Source: an uncultured Clostridia bacterium | GTDB taxonomy: Bacteria; Bacillota; Clostridia; Oscillospirales; Acutalibacteraceae | NCBI GenBank assembly: GCA_927362715.1 | Contig: CAKMIX010000001.1 | Location: 117,615-181,614, forward strand | Length of the DNA: 64,000 nucleotides | Direction of reading: 5' to 3' | Part shown: positions 53,200 to 61,614 of the stretch, piece after piece | Position numbering within the stretch: position 1 is the first letter of the stretch | Layout of the letters: every line of letters starts with the position of its first letter | Translations under genes and position numbers: made by a program | Notes under the pieces: model-generated | Database searches by the model: none | Seen by the model: only the letters and a program-made list of their open reading frames with translations | Told to the model about the DNA's origin: nothing

Positions 53200-54009
53200 T
53201 TACAGCGCATAGCGGCGGATCGCCGCCCCGACCCCGTTTTCGTTATTAGAAAGCGTAACAACGTCCGCCGCCGCCTTGGCAGGGGTACGGGCATTTGCCA
53301 TGGCGACACCGAGCCCGACGGCGGAAAGCATGGTCACATCGTTGTAGCCGTCGCCGCACGCCATAGTTTCTTCGGGACGGATGCCCAAAAGCCGCGCCAG
53401 TTCCAAAATGGCGACGCCTTTATCGCAGCCGCGCGCCGTGATCTCTAAAAAGCAGGGCTCCGAACGGAACACGGCGACGGGCAGATCCTTTAGCGCGTTG
53501 CGAAGCTGAATTTCAGCGGTTTCTAAGAACGCAGGCTCGCCCGTGATCAAAAATTTCGGCGTGGAAAAGGTCAGTGCTTCACGCAGGGAAGGCACACGAT
53601 CGATCACAAGCCCGTTGATCGTCGTCTCCATGCGGAAATAGCGGTCATCCGCTTTTTCGGTCACAGCAACGTCGTCGCGGTACGCCGTAAGGGGCAAATT
53701 AAGCTTTTGCGCCGCGTCGAGGATGCGGGGATACGTGGACGGCGGGACGTTTTTTTCCGTAAAAGCGCGAGCCTCGCGCGGGTAGAAGGTACGTGCGCCG
53801 TTATAGGAAATGACGTAACCGCCGCGCGTGGGCAAGGCAAGCTCATCTATATAGCGGCGCACGCCGGGCGTCGGTCTGCCCGTGGCGAGCACCAACACGC
53901 CGCCGCGCTCCATAAATTCCGATATATCCCGCGCTGTCTGCGGCAAAAGCACCTTATCATCGTTGACCAGCGTACCGTCAATATCTACGGCAAGCAGACG
54001 TTTTTGCAA
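53200..54009 (-). CDS. Cof-type HAD-superfamily phosphatase
   Basis: The 269-residue protein shows HAD motif I V-D-I-D-G-T-L, motif II A-T-G-R, a type IIB cap domain in the middle, and motif IV G-D-G-Y-N-D near 220. Such enzymes dephosphorylate small metabolites. The TTG at 54009 is chosen because GAGG lies eight bases upstream; the GTG at 54018 overlaps that site. The substrate is unknown. Confidence 0.9.
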   Translation of the reverse strand: MQKRLLAVDIDGTLVNDDKVLLPQTARDISEFMERGGVLVLATGRPTPGVRRYIDELALPTRGGYVISYNGARTFYPREARAFTEKNVPPSTYPRILDAAQKLNLPLTAYRDDVAVTEKADDRYFRMETTINGLVIDRVPSLREALTFSTPKFLITGEPAFLETAEIQLRNALKDLPVAVFRSEPCFLEITARGCDKGVAILELARLLGIRPEETMACGDGYNDVTMLSAVGLGVAMANARTPAKAAADVVTLSNNENGVGAAIRRYAL

Positions 54010-54115
54010 AAAAATCACCTCAGTCGTCTGCTATTGTAAACCGAACCGCCTGCCGGGTCAATTCGAGGAATCCATGAGTTTTTAACCGGTCAAATCCGCT
54101 TTTTGTGTAGATTGA

Positions 54116-54157
54116 CAAAAGCGCCCCGCCGTGTCGTTTTCGGACACAGCGGGGCGG
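54116..54157 (-). terminator. Terminator of the large metallophosphoesterase gene
   Basis: The reverse strand holds a long GC stem (CGCCCCGCTGTGTCC with GACACGGCGGGGCG, one mismatch) followed by CTTTTG. Confidence 0.75.
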
Positions 54158-54174
54158 TTCTTTTTAGAAAAGAA

Positions 54175-57100
54175 TTACGGTTCTTCGTTGCGTTTGCGCT
54201 TGATCGCGCTGCCGGTCAGAGCGACCGTAGCCGCTACAGGGATCAGGAATAACAGCGCGGAGGTAACCTGCTGCCCGGCAGTCTTCGGGACATTGGCGTC
54301 CGTAATCGGCGTTTCGCTGTCGGGCGTTGTGCCGGGCAATTCCGACGCCGTCGCCTTGGTGATGGCGAAACTGTCGATCTTCTGTGCTTCACCGTTTTCC
54401 ACAGTATAGGCATTGAAGAACAGGTTTTCGCCGTCGATCTCGATTGCCGCAAACACAGGCGCTTTGGCATCCACGATTGACTCGGCACGCGGGAACAGCT
54501 GATCGGTCAGCGCCGCATCTTTGGTCTGATAATACTTGACGCCCGCGCAGCCGTCGATGGCATACACCGTGCCGTCGGGATTGACCATGGCGGTGTAGGT
54601 CGTGCCGTCATGCTTGACTGTGCGCTCCACGATCTCGCAAACTGCGTTGTTGTTCATGGCGGATGTACGCAGGTACACATGGTCATGCCCTTGCAGTACC
54701 ACGTCGATGTCGAGCTGCGGCATGAGCGTGGAAAGCTGTTTGCGCAGCGCCGTAACGTCATCATCGTCATAATGCGAACCGTTGGAATAGACCGCCTTGT
54801 GCAGCGCGACGATCTTCCAGGTCTTGTCACTTGCGGCAGCGTCCGCCTTGAGCCATTCCAGCTGTTTTGTCCCAAGGGTGTTGTCGGAATTCAGATCGTT
54901 CGTGTTGAGCACCATAAAGTGTGCGTTGTTATAATCAAAGGAATAATACACGCCGTTCGTGGTATCCTGCTGCGGATAATCGGTCAAAAGGAAGTTTTCG
55001 ACCGTGGCATTGTCCATATCCTCCTCGTGGTTGCCCGTAGCAGGCATCATCACGGTGTTCAAAAGGGTATCGGAAGCGGCATTGAAGAGCCAGTTCCACT
55101 GTTCAAAATTCTTACCGCTGTCTACCACATCGCCCGTGTGCATGATAAACTTCGCATCCGGGTACAGTGCAAACGCTGTATCGGCGACCTCGGCAAAGGT
55201 CTCATACTGCTTCGGCGTACCGGATTGCGTGTCGCTCATATGGAAGAACGTAAAGCTGTCGGAATTGTCCGCCATCTCGAACGTGCCGACATCGCTCCAC
55301 CACCCGCGGGAGGCGTCGCCCACGCGGAAGCAGTATTTTTCACCGGGTTTAAGGCCGCTGACCTCTACCATATGACGGTTGACCTCGAAGGGATAGGAAA
55401 TGATCGAAATCACGCCGAGATCCACGCCGGGGACTTCACGCGTGACCTCCGCAGTAGACGCCACGATATTGCTGCCGGTGGTCGGGCGCCCCGTAAAGCG
55501 CGGGTTTTCCGAATACGGGACGATCTCAATATCCGTGCCTGTGACGCTGTATTTCGTATACCAGCTGATGTTGCGCGTGGTCGCGGAATCCGAACCGAAG
55601 GTGACCGCGATGCCGGAAGGCAGCCGCAGGTCCTCCACGGTGGGCGTTACGGAGACTTTCCCCGCATAGGTGATCGTCGCGGAATTGTCCATGCGAAGCC
55701 CGGGGTTCGTATCCGTTGTGAAATCGGTCAGGAACACCATAAACTCATTTGCAATGGTATCCATCTGGCTTTGCGTCAGGTATTCATCCATGAGGCTTTG
55801 GAGCACGTCTTCAAGCGAATTGTACTCCACGAGCCCTGCCGCAAAGAACAGATTGATGATCTGTGCAAGGCTCGGCGCGGGTACGATGCCGTTCAAGCTG
55901 TCTTCCCCGATCGCACCCAAAATCTGTTCAATGACGTCGCCGAGCATCGCTTCGGCTTCCACGTCGCTCAAAGAACCCAAGATCCCGACTAAATCAAGGC
56001 GGATGTTTTGCAGGATCTCATCTTCCAGAAGATCATGCAGGACAATATCAATGAGCGTGTCAAGGATGACATCCACATTGTCTCCGCGGGAGAAACGGTC
56101 GATGACGTCGTTCATAAACGGGTCGTCGCTGCGATCCTCATCGCCTGAATACATATAGGCAAGGCAGGAGGAAACCGCGTCGCCGAAATTCCCGTTGCGC
56201 GTGGTGCTGCCGATACCCAGTGTATCTAAGAACTTGGTGCATTTTTCGTCGGAGATCTCAATGGAAACGAGCTTATCGACCGCATCATGCACGACATCCA
56301 GCAGATGCTCCGTCCCCGCGCCGCCGTCTAAATACTGACGCTCGATTTGATCACAGACATTTTTGATGACCATTTTCAGCGTGACCTTGGGGACGTCCTG
56401 CAGCGCGCCGAGCCCCGACGCACTGCTTAACAGCGAATCCAGTGCGCCGTCCAGATCAAGGGCGTTGTTAAGATACCAATACAAGCCCCCTGCAGCTTCC
56501 ATTTCGGGGATCAGCGTATACTCAAGCAGATACCGTACATAATTCGTGGCAAAGGTTGTCATATCGCCGCCGCCGAAGTTCAAGGCAAACGCCGTATTCT
56601 TAAACGGCTGCGGATATGTAGTGCCGAACGCCGTAACGGGACGTGTACGGTCGATATCATAGCTTTGGAAATTCATCGTGACGTTTTCGGCCCCTGCCGT
56701 GTTATCCATCGTGACAACGCGGAAATAGCACGGGTAATTGAGCAGCGACGCGGAGGAACAATCGGTCAGCGTCTCGCCGTTGTCAGAGGTGTGCGAGGCA
56801 ATGTCCGTCATGTGGATATGCCCTGTGAAGGCATAGTGCATACCCGCATCGGCAAAGCTTTCCGCAACCTGCATCCAATTATCGATCGTAAAGGCGGTAA
56901 ACAAATTGTCTTCGTTTTCAAAGTGCTCCACGAGATTGAAATGCGTGATACCGATGGGCGTAAGACCCTGCGCTTTGGCGTCGGCGATCTGATCGAGCGC
57001 CCACTCCATCAGCGCGTCGGAATACGCGCCGCGCGTTTCAGCAACGTTTAAGCCCTCGGAATGGATGTCACTCGAATAGCAGGCGCCGTCGAGCACGATC

Positions 57101-57711
57101 ACGCGGTAGCCGCCTTCAAGCGTAGCGGCATAAGAAAGCATCCCGGCCGTCTCGCCTTCGGGCGGGGTGAAGTATGCGTCGGCAAGGTCATAGCCGAGGT
57201 TTGCATACAGCTCGCGGAACTCCTCCGGCTCGGTCGTGCGCGTCGGGACAAACTGTCCGTTCTGGAACTGCGCCGACTCCTCCCGGCGGATGTCGTGGTT
57301 GCCGTTGATGACCAGCACCTGCACGCCCGTTTCCTTTTCAAACTGTTCAAGCCGTGCGGCAAGCTGACGGTGCCCCTCATACTCGCCGTTTTTAGTCAGG
57401 TCGCCGGGGATAAACACGTATTTGAGCCCCTGCGTTTTTGCCATTTCGCCATATTCATACAAAGCGTTTTCCAAAATGGCGTCCGCAAGATAGGACGTGG
57501 TGGAATTGAGCTTGGACGCCTCAATAAAGGCATTGACATCCGAGCCCATGAGCGACTGTGGGAAATAGTGCAGGTCGTTCATCACGCCGACGGTCAAATT
57601 TCCCTCGGCTGCCGCTGTTTGCAGCGGGATGCTCGGCAAAACGCCGATGAGCAGTGCAAGTGATAAGAGCACGGCTGCCGCCCTTGCAAACAGTTTGCGG
57701 GTCTTGTTCAT
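54175..57711 (-). CDS. Giant cell-surface protein with two metallophosphoesterase domains
   Basis: The 1178-residue protein has a signal peptide (1-36). A first calcineurin-like phosphoesterase domain (40-330) follows with D-L-H, G-D-L, G-N-H-D and G-H-I-H, then a long helical region (390-660). A fibronectin-type, purple-acid-phosphatase-like domain (about 680-800) precedes a second phosphoesterase domain (815-1070) with S-D-T-Q, G-D-V, G-N-H-E and G-H-D-H. It ends V-P-K-T-A-G, a hydrophobic helix and K-R-K-R, a sortase-like anchor. Both active sites look complete. It would release phosphate from nucleotides or other esters at the cell surface. It has its own promoter and terminator. Confidence 0.9.
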   Translation of the reverse strand: MNKTRKLFARAAAVLLSLALLIGVLPSIPLQTAAAEGNLTVGVMNDLHYFPQSLMGSDVNAFIEASKLNSTTSYLADAILENALYEYGEMAKTQGLKYVFIPGDLTKNGEYEGHRQLAARLEQFEKETGVQVLVINGNHDIRREESAQFQNGQFVPTRTTEPEEFRELYANLGYDLADAYFTPPEGETAGMLSYAATLEGGYRVIVLDGACYSSDIHSEGLNVAETRGAYSDALMEWALDQIADAKAQGLTPIGITHFNLVEHFENEDNLFTAFTIDNWMQVAESFADAGMHYAFTGHIHMTDIASHTSDNGETLTDCSSASLLNYPCYFRVVTMDNTAGAENVTMNFQSYDIDRTRPVTAFGTTYPQPFKNTAFALNFGGGDMTTFATNYVRYLLEYTLIPEMEAAGGLYWYLNNALDLDGALDSLLSSASGLGALQDVPKVTLKMVIKNVCDQIERQYLDGGAGTEHLLDVVHDAVDKLVSIEISDEKCTKFLDTLGIGSTTRNGNFGDAVSSCLAYMYSGDEDRSDDPFMNDVIDRFSRGDNVDVILDTLIDIVLHDLLEDEILQNIRLDLVGILGSLSDVEAEAMLGDVIEQILGAIGEDSLNGIVPAPSLAQIINLFFAAGLVEYNSLEDVLQSLMDEYLTQSQMDTIANEFMVFLTDFTTDTNPGLRMDNSATITYAGKVSVTPTVEDLRLPSGIAVTFGSDSATTRNISWYTKYSVTGTDIEIVPYSENPRFTGRPTTGSNIVASTAEVTREVPGVDLGVISIISYPFEVNRHMVEVSGLKPGEKYCFRVGDASRGWWSDVGTFEMADNSDSFTFFHMSDTQSGTPKQYETFAEVADTAFALYPDAKFIMHTGDVVDSGKNFEQWNWLFNAASDTLLNTVMMPATGNHEEDMDNATVENFLLTDYPQQDTTNGVYYSFDYNNAHFMVLNTNDLNSDNTLGTKQLEWLKADAAASDKTWKIVALHKAVYSNGSHYDDDDVTALRKQLSTLMPQLDIDVVLQGHDHVYLRTSAMNNNAVCEIVERTVKHDGTTYTAMVNPDGTVYAIDGCAGVKYYQTKDAALTDQLFPRAESIVDAKAPVFAAIEIDGENLFFNAYTVENGEAQKIDSFAITKATASELPGTTPDSETPITDANVPKTAGQQVTSALLFLIPVAATVALTGSAIKRKRNEEP

Positions 57712-57756
57712 CTCTGTATCCCCCGTTTCTAAGAATAGTTGTTGAACACAGAGTTA

Positions 57757-57785
57757 AGTATAGCACAGGTTTTTGTTAATTTCAA
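57757..57785 (-). promoter_or_regulatory. Promoter of the metallophosphoesterase gene
   Basis: Reverse strand TTGAAA (57785-57780), 17 bases, TATACT (57762-57757). Confidence 0.65.
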
Positions 57786-57799
57786 TAAAAGTTTTTGCG

Positions 57800-58306
57800 T
57801 TATTCTGATTTATTTATACGGTTTTCAACATTTTCGTGCAACCTGTTGAATTCTTCGCGGTCTACCAGCGATAATATCCTGTCGAGCTTTTTGTGTAAGT
57901 CCTTGAGGATGATCTCGCTTTTCAGATTGACCTTATAATCATTCTCGTTCCGGCGGCGGTCTTTTTGCTCCTGCCGCTGCTGGCTCATCATGATCAGCGG
58001 TGCCTGCACGGCTGCGACGCACGAAAGCACCAAATTCAGCAGGATAAACGGGTACGGGTCGAACGCACGCGTGCCGAACCAGAGGTTCAGGCCGATCCAG
58101 CAAATGAGCACTGCCGTAAAGCTCAAAATAAACGTCCAGCTGCCCGCAAACGCCGCCATTTTGTCCGCCGCGCGCTGGGCGAACGTTTCCTTTTCCTCCC
58201 CGTTTTCAGAAATCGTATTTTCCAAAAGCAGGTGGATGATCTCTTCATTGGTCATGTTGTTGTGCGGTGTATTGAGAATATAGTCGAGCAGCTCACGGTC
58301 TTGCAT
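57800..58306 (-). CDS. DUF1003 membrane protein
   Basis: The 168-residue protein has a cytoplasmic N terminus, two adjacent membrane helices (about 52-105) with the family pattern A-G-S-W-T-F-I... W-I-G-L-N, then F-D-P-Y-P-F-I-L-L-N-L-V-L-S, and a charged coiled-coil tail (Q-Q-R-Q-E-Q-K-D-R-R-R-N-E-N-D). The ATG at 58306 has GGAGG upstream. The function of the family is unknown. Confidence 0.9.
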   Translation of the reverse strand: MQDRELLDYILNTPHNNMTNEEIIHLLLENTISENGEEKETFAQRAADKMAAFAGSWTFILSFTAVLICWIGLNLWFGTRAFDPYPFILLNLVLSCVAAVQAPLIMMSQQRQEQKDRRRNENDYKVNLKSEIILKDLHKKLDRILSLVDREEFNRLHENVENRINKSE

Positions 58307-58349
58307 GCAAACGCCTCCCGCGTTAGTATTTTGTATAGGCTCGATTTTA

Positions 58350-58398
58350 TGCAAAAAGCGCAAAACGCGGGCCACTTTGAATGTGTCCCGCGTTTTGC
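58350..58398 (-). terminator. Terminator of the gtrA-like gene
   Basis: GCAAAACGCGGG (58360-58371) and CCCGCGTTTTGC (58387-58398) are perfect inverted repeats; the reverse strand continues GCTTTTTGC. Confidence 0.8.
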
Positions 58399-58411
58399 CA
58401 TATACCGTTAT

Positions 58412-58905
58412 TTATTTTGCTTCGTCTGTTTTTTCTGCGCCTTTCTCGTTTTTTGCCAAAGAATTTGTATTCATTGACCCGCGATACACCCACAGACGGC
58501 ATACGAGGTATTCCGTAACAAGATTGCAGAGCATCGTCGTGATTTCAACAACATAGTCGTTGACGCCGGCGTTTGTCGCCAAATGGCCGAGATAGGTAGA
58601 CAGCGGTGTAAAAAGGCAATACAATAATAGAATGCGACTTTCAGCATGGCAATCGGCACATTGGTTGCAGATTTGAAGGTATAGCGCCGGTTCACCGTAA
58701 AATTGTATAAAACGGAAAGCACCAAAGACGGCAAATAGCACGCCCAATAAGGGAAATCCGTGAACTCCGTCAACAGCGTGAACGTGACGATTTGAATGAT
58801 CCCCGCGCCGAGCGAAAACGCGACGAATTTTGCGATCTGGATCACAGTCTGCCGCGGCGTAAGCTTTTTGCTGCCTTGCGCGGCGGGTTGACGGTCACTT
58901 GCCAT
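58412..58905 (-). pseudogene. GtrA-family membrane protein, frameshifted
   Basis: The ATG at 58905 (GGGAG upstream) opens a GtrA-like protein: a polar start, then helices with F-V-A-F-S-L-G-A-G-I-I-Q and the motif Y-N-F-T-V-N-R-R-Y-T-F. Near 58615-58630 the reading passes to another frame, where the protein continues L-Y-C-L-F-T-P-L-S-T-Y-L-G and ends with a normal last helix and V-T-E-Y-L-V-C-R-L-W-V-Y-R-G-S. One missing base, probably a T in TTATTG, explains the break. GtrA proteins help flip lipid-linked sugars or wall precursors. It is either a decayed gene or a sequence error; the two halves together make a standard-length protein of about 160 residues. Confidence 0.75.
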
Positions 58906-59212
58906 ACGGTTCTCCCTTTCACTTCATACATATACTGTGCGGTAACGATTTCAAATGCTTCCCGTTATATCGTAAGGCGAAAGCGATCGAACGCTCTGCT
59001 GGTAAACGGAAAAGCAGAAAGTCCCGATACTCCTGCGGGAAATATCAGGACACAGTACATTTTACACGCTTTTGGGATACAAGTCAAGATTTTCAATCAC
59101 GGCACACAGCGCTGCCTATGGAGCTGACGCCCGCAGGTAGGTTTTAAATGATTTTATGTTAAAATATTTGTATCTCACCTGTAAGGAGCGAAACCGGCGG
59201 GAATTATCCTGT
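58906..59212. other. Gene-free stretch upstream of the gtrA-like gene
   Basis: No coding frame with a ribosome binding site was seen in these 307 bases. An imperfect inverted repeat, GTCCCGATA and TATCAGGAC near 59017-59049, is the only visible structure. It may belong to a leader RNA or be a decayed sequence. Confidence 0.3.
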
Positions 59213-59341
59213 TTATGATCTGCCGCACGATTGGTGAACGAATTTTGGAGAAAGAATCTTAACGGCAGCTTCCCACTCGTGTCCTTTCTCACATCTCCAA
59301 ATCACTTTCTTATCCAGGCACCATTTGAAGTAAAGCTTAAC
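59213..59341 (-). pseudogene. Remnant of a zinc-ribbon (DUF4379-like) protein
   Basis: A 43-codon reverse frame without a start codon contains V-I-W-R-C-E-K-G-H-E-W-E-A-A-V, the hallmark of DUF4379-type treble-clef/zinc-ribbon repeats (W-x-C-x2-G-H-x-W). It then stops before the second C-x2-C. Upstream frames are broken. These proteins are often found in clusters of accessory or phage-related genes. Confidence 0.45.
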
Positions 59342-59345
59342 CTTG

Positions 59346-59516
59346 TCACAATACCTTTCTTTTTCCTGTGTCAATTATGAGGTGGTTAAAAATCAATGTC
59401 GGTTCAACTACCATTTCAATCAGCTTCAAATCAGGATGACGCTCCAAAATCTTTGAAATTTCCTCTAAAGCAACGTTATCCTGGTCTGATAGTTCCAAAA
59501 TCACAATTCGTTTGAT
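59346..59516 (-). pseudogene. 56-codon orphan ORF with ATC where the start should be
   Basis: Reverse-strand GGGAGG lies seven bases before ATC-AAA-CGA at 59516, the exact place of a start codon. The frame reads K-R-I-V-I-L-E-L-S-D-Q-D-N-V-A-L-E-E-I-S and runs open to TGA at 59346. An ATG-to-ATC change would explain it, or the gene is translated weakly from ATT or GTG codons 4 and 5. The product has no recognised domain. It borders the zinc-ribbon remnant and may be part of the same decayed gene. Confidence 0.4.
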
Positions 59517-59532
59517 AGTCCCACCTCCCTTC

Positions 59533-59565
59533 TAAAACAGCCGCCATCTGTCTGATGGCGGCTGT
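59533..59565 (-). terminator. Terminator of the PQTG surface-protein gene
   Basis: ACAGCCGCCATC (59537-59548) and GATGGCGGCTGT (59554-59565) form a perfect 12-bp stem; the reverse strand continues TTTTAG. Confidence 0.85.
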
Positions 59566-59571
59566 AAAATG

Positions 59572-61389
59572 TTAGATATTCTGTTCCTTTTTCTTTCTGC
59601 TGTAAAGCGTCATGCCATAGACGCCGGCTCCGGATGCAGCCAGAAGACCAATCCACAGCATCATGTTGCTGCTGCCCCCGGTCTGCGGAATAGTTGTATC
59701 GGAAGACTGATCGCCCGTGCCGGTCTGCTCTCCGTCCTGAACCGTACTGGTTGAAAACGGCGTGTTGGAGCCAAGGATAGCATACTGGCTCAGATGGGTA
59801 GTCTCAAATACCAGGAAGTCACCTACCACCACTGCATCAAAGCGTTCCAGCGGGTCTCCCAGATATACCGCCTGATAGTATTTGTAGCCCTTCAGGTGGT
59901 CGTTCATCGGGATTTTGACCGTCATGGGGTTATCCTTGATTTCCAGAGCTTTACCGTCTTTTCTAACGCTGATCTCGTAAATGGACAGCAGGCCCGGCAG
60001 CTCCTCTTTCAGTTCCGGACGGCTTCCCAGCACGCTTTCCTGTGCAATGGTGTCGGCATAAAGCTCTGCACCCTCTGGCACTCCATCGGTCAGGGAGATG
60101 GAAACGCCGGTATCGGAATAGGTCAGATCCTTAATTTTTCCTTCATCACCGGGCGTCGGAGTCGGCTCTACCGGGTCTTTAACGGGCACTGCCTTGATTA
60201 CATCGTTGGTGCAGAAGTAATCGAATGTACCTGTTTTTTCAATAACCTGGCTGTAGCCCTCGGGGATTGCCTTATGATCCTTGGTAAGATTTCTCATACC
60301 CTCAACAGGAGCTGCAATTACAGCTTCTTTTTTATCGCCCCAATAATCCACAATCTCCATCTTGTCGGTAAGTCCCTTGTAAACGGAATACCAAGGTGTT
60401 CCTACTCCGCCTTCAGGAGGATATTCAATCTTATCCGAACCCCAATAGAAGGTTTCGCCGTCTTTTTGAAGTAAGGTCATGGTCTTTATATTTGAAATTT
60501 TTGCGTCAACGGTTTTTCCCTCGGGGTCCTTAGTATAGCCCTCGGGCCATGCTACGCCGGCGGTTTGGCTGACAGCTACCGCGAGATATTCATTTCCACT
60601 GGCAAGTCCGTCAACCTTTACAAGCTCAAACACATCAGTTTGACCCTCTGAATACTCATTAGCCTCGAAGAAGTAAATGCCGTAGAGTTTGCCGTCATTG
60701 TCCTTTGTGGCAAGCTGCCATGTTCTGTTATCATAACTTTCTTCATAAATAACAGTTGCACCCACTGCATATTCGCCTTCCACACCGGAGTCAGGGGTCA
60801 TGGTAAGGGCTGCTTCCAGATTGCCTTGGAAGGGAAGGGTTGAGGAGGTAGTAGATACAAAGGCCGCAGAATAAGTGTTTTCACCTGCGCTCTTATACGC
60901 TGTCACAGAAGCGTTTGAGCCGACCTTGAGCAGACCCTGTGTTCCCTCAGCCATAAAGCGGATCGCCGCAATCTGAGATGTTTTGTTTTCATTGATGGTC
61001 AGGGAGCCGTCTCCGGTAATTTCCAGATTGCCGCCCCAGCCGAAGCCCCATACAACCAGTTCGGCGATATGATTGTCACCCACCAGATGAAGCTTCAAAT
61101 CGTCGCCCATCTCGTTGGTGGCAAGGGTCATTTCCGGGTGGTTGTAGTTTGTCAGGGTGATGGTGTTGGTAGCCTTGTCATAGACAGCGCCCTCCACCGT
61201 GTCAGCCTCGCCGCCGTTGCTATAAAGTACATAGCCATCGGGTTCTTCTACACTGCTATCATACAGCTGCACCCATGCGGCGCTCATGTCCCCGGACGAG
61301 GGGCCGTTCGCCGCAAACGCCGGCACAGCCATTCCAACAGCCATACAAAGCGTCAGCAGTCCTGCAAGAAGTTTGCGCTTTAGTTTCAT
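59572..61389 (-). CDS. LPXTG-like anchored surface protein
   Basis: The 605-residue protein has a signal peptide (1-27, ending A-F-A-A). A beta-rich N-terminal half follows, with carbohydrate-binding-like strands (N-T-I-T-L-T-N-Y, L-H-L-V-G-D-N-H-I, I-T-G-D-G-S-L-T-I), then a second half with possible Ig-like domains. It ends in the sortase signal I-P-Q-T-G-G, a hydrophobic helix and R-K-K-K. The ATG at 61389 follows GGAG. The R-K-K-K tail matches that of the partial gene at 63605. No enzymatic motif is seen; adhesion is possible. Confidence 0.85.
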   Translation of the reverse strand: MKLKRKLLAGLLTLCMAVGMAVPAFAANGPSSGDMSAAWVQLYDSSVEEPDGYVLYSNGGEADTVEGAVYDKATNTITLTNYNHPEMTLATNEMGDDLKLHLVGDNHIAELVVWGFGWGGNLEITGDGSLTINENKTSQIAAIRFMAEGTQGLLKVGSNASVTAYKSAGENTYSAAFVSTTSSTLPFQGNLEAALTMTPDSGVEGEYAVGATVIYEESYDNRTWQLATKDNDGKLYGIYFFEANEYSEGQTDVFELVKVDGLASGNEYLAVAVSQTAGVAWPEGYTKDPEGKTVDAKISNIKTMTLLQKDGETFYWGSDKIEYPPEGGVGTPWYSVYKGLTDKMEIVDYWGDKKEAVIAAPVEGMRNLTKDHKAIPEGYSQVIEKTGTFDYFCTNDVIKAVPVKDPVEPTPTPGDEGKIKDLTYSDTGVSISLTDGVPEGAELYADTIAQESVLGSRPELKEELPGLLSIYEISVRKDGKALEIKDNPMTVKIPMNDHLKGYKYYQAVYLGDPLERFDAVVVGDFLVFETTHLSQYAILGSNTPFSTSTVQDGEQTGTGDQSSDTTIPQTGGSSNMMLWIGLLAASGAGVYGMTLYSRKKKEQNI

Positions 61390-61457
61390 AACTGATTTTT
61401 CTCCTTTCAAGATAAAATTCATGTGAATAAACGGTTTGATCATTCTTTTTGGTGTGT

Positions 61458-61473
61458 CACCCCCCCTTTTTTT
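61458..61473 (-). repeat. A7G7 homopolymer pair upstream of a surface-protein gene
   Basis: The reverse strand has AAAAAAAGGGGGGG about 70-85 bases before the start codon of the 59572-61389 gene. Such tracts can slip and alter promoter spacing, but no promoter is clearly placed around it. Confidence 0.35.
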
Positions 61474-61563
61474 CTCGGTGTTCTATGCCATCCGTTCCCC
61501 GGTGCGCCGGTTCAGGCAGCCAGGGCGGAACGAATAACCTTCTTTGCCGCAGTTAAAGTTCTT

Positions 61564-61607
61564 TATGCTTTGGTGAATACCAAAGCATAAAGGAGGGATA
61601 TCCCTTC
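61564..61607. repeat. Two adjacent palindromes in the surface-gene intergenic region
   Basis: TTTATGCTTTGGT (61564-61576), loop GAAT, and ACCAAAGCATAAA (61581-61593) form a perfect 13-bp stem. AGGGATATCCCT (61596-61607) follows directly. Neither has a T-run on either strand, so a terminator is unlikely; an operator or recombination site is possible. Confidence 0.45.
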
Positions 61608-61614
61608 TGCGTTT

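Noticed and set aside
54610..55992. Forward 460-codon frame across the metallophosphoesterase gene
   Set aside because: Antisense to two complete phosphoesterase domains; no start signal.
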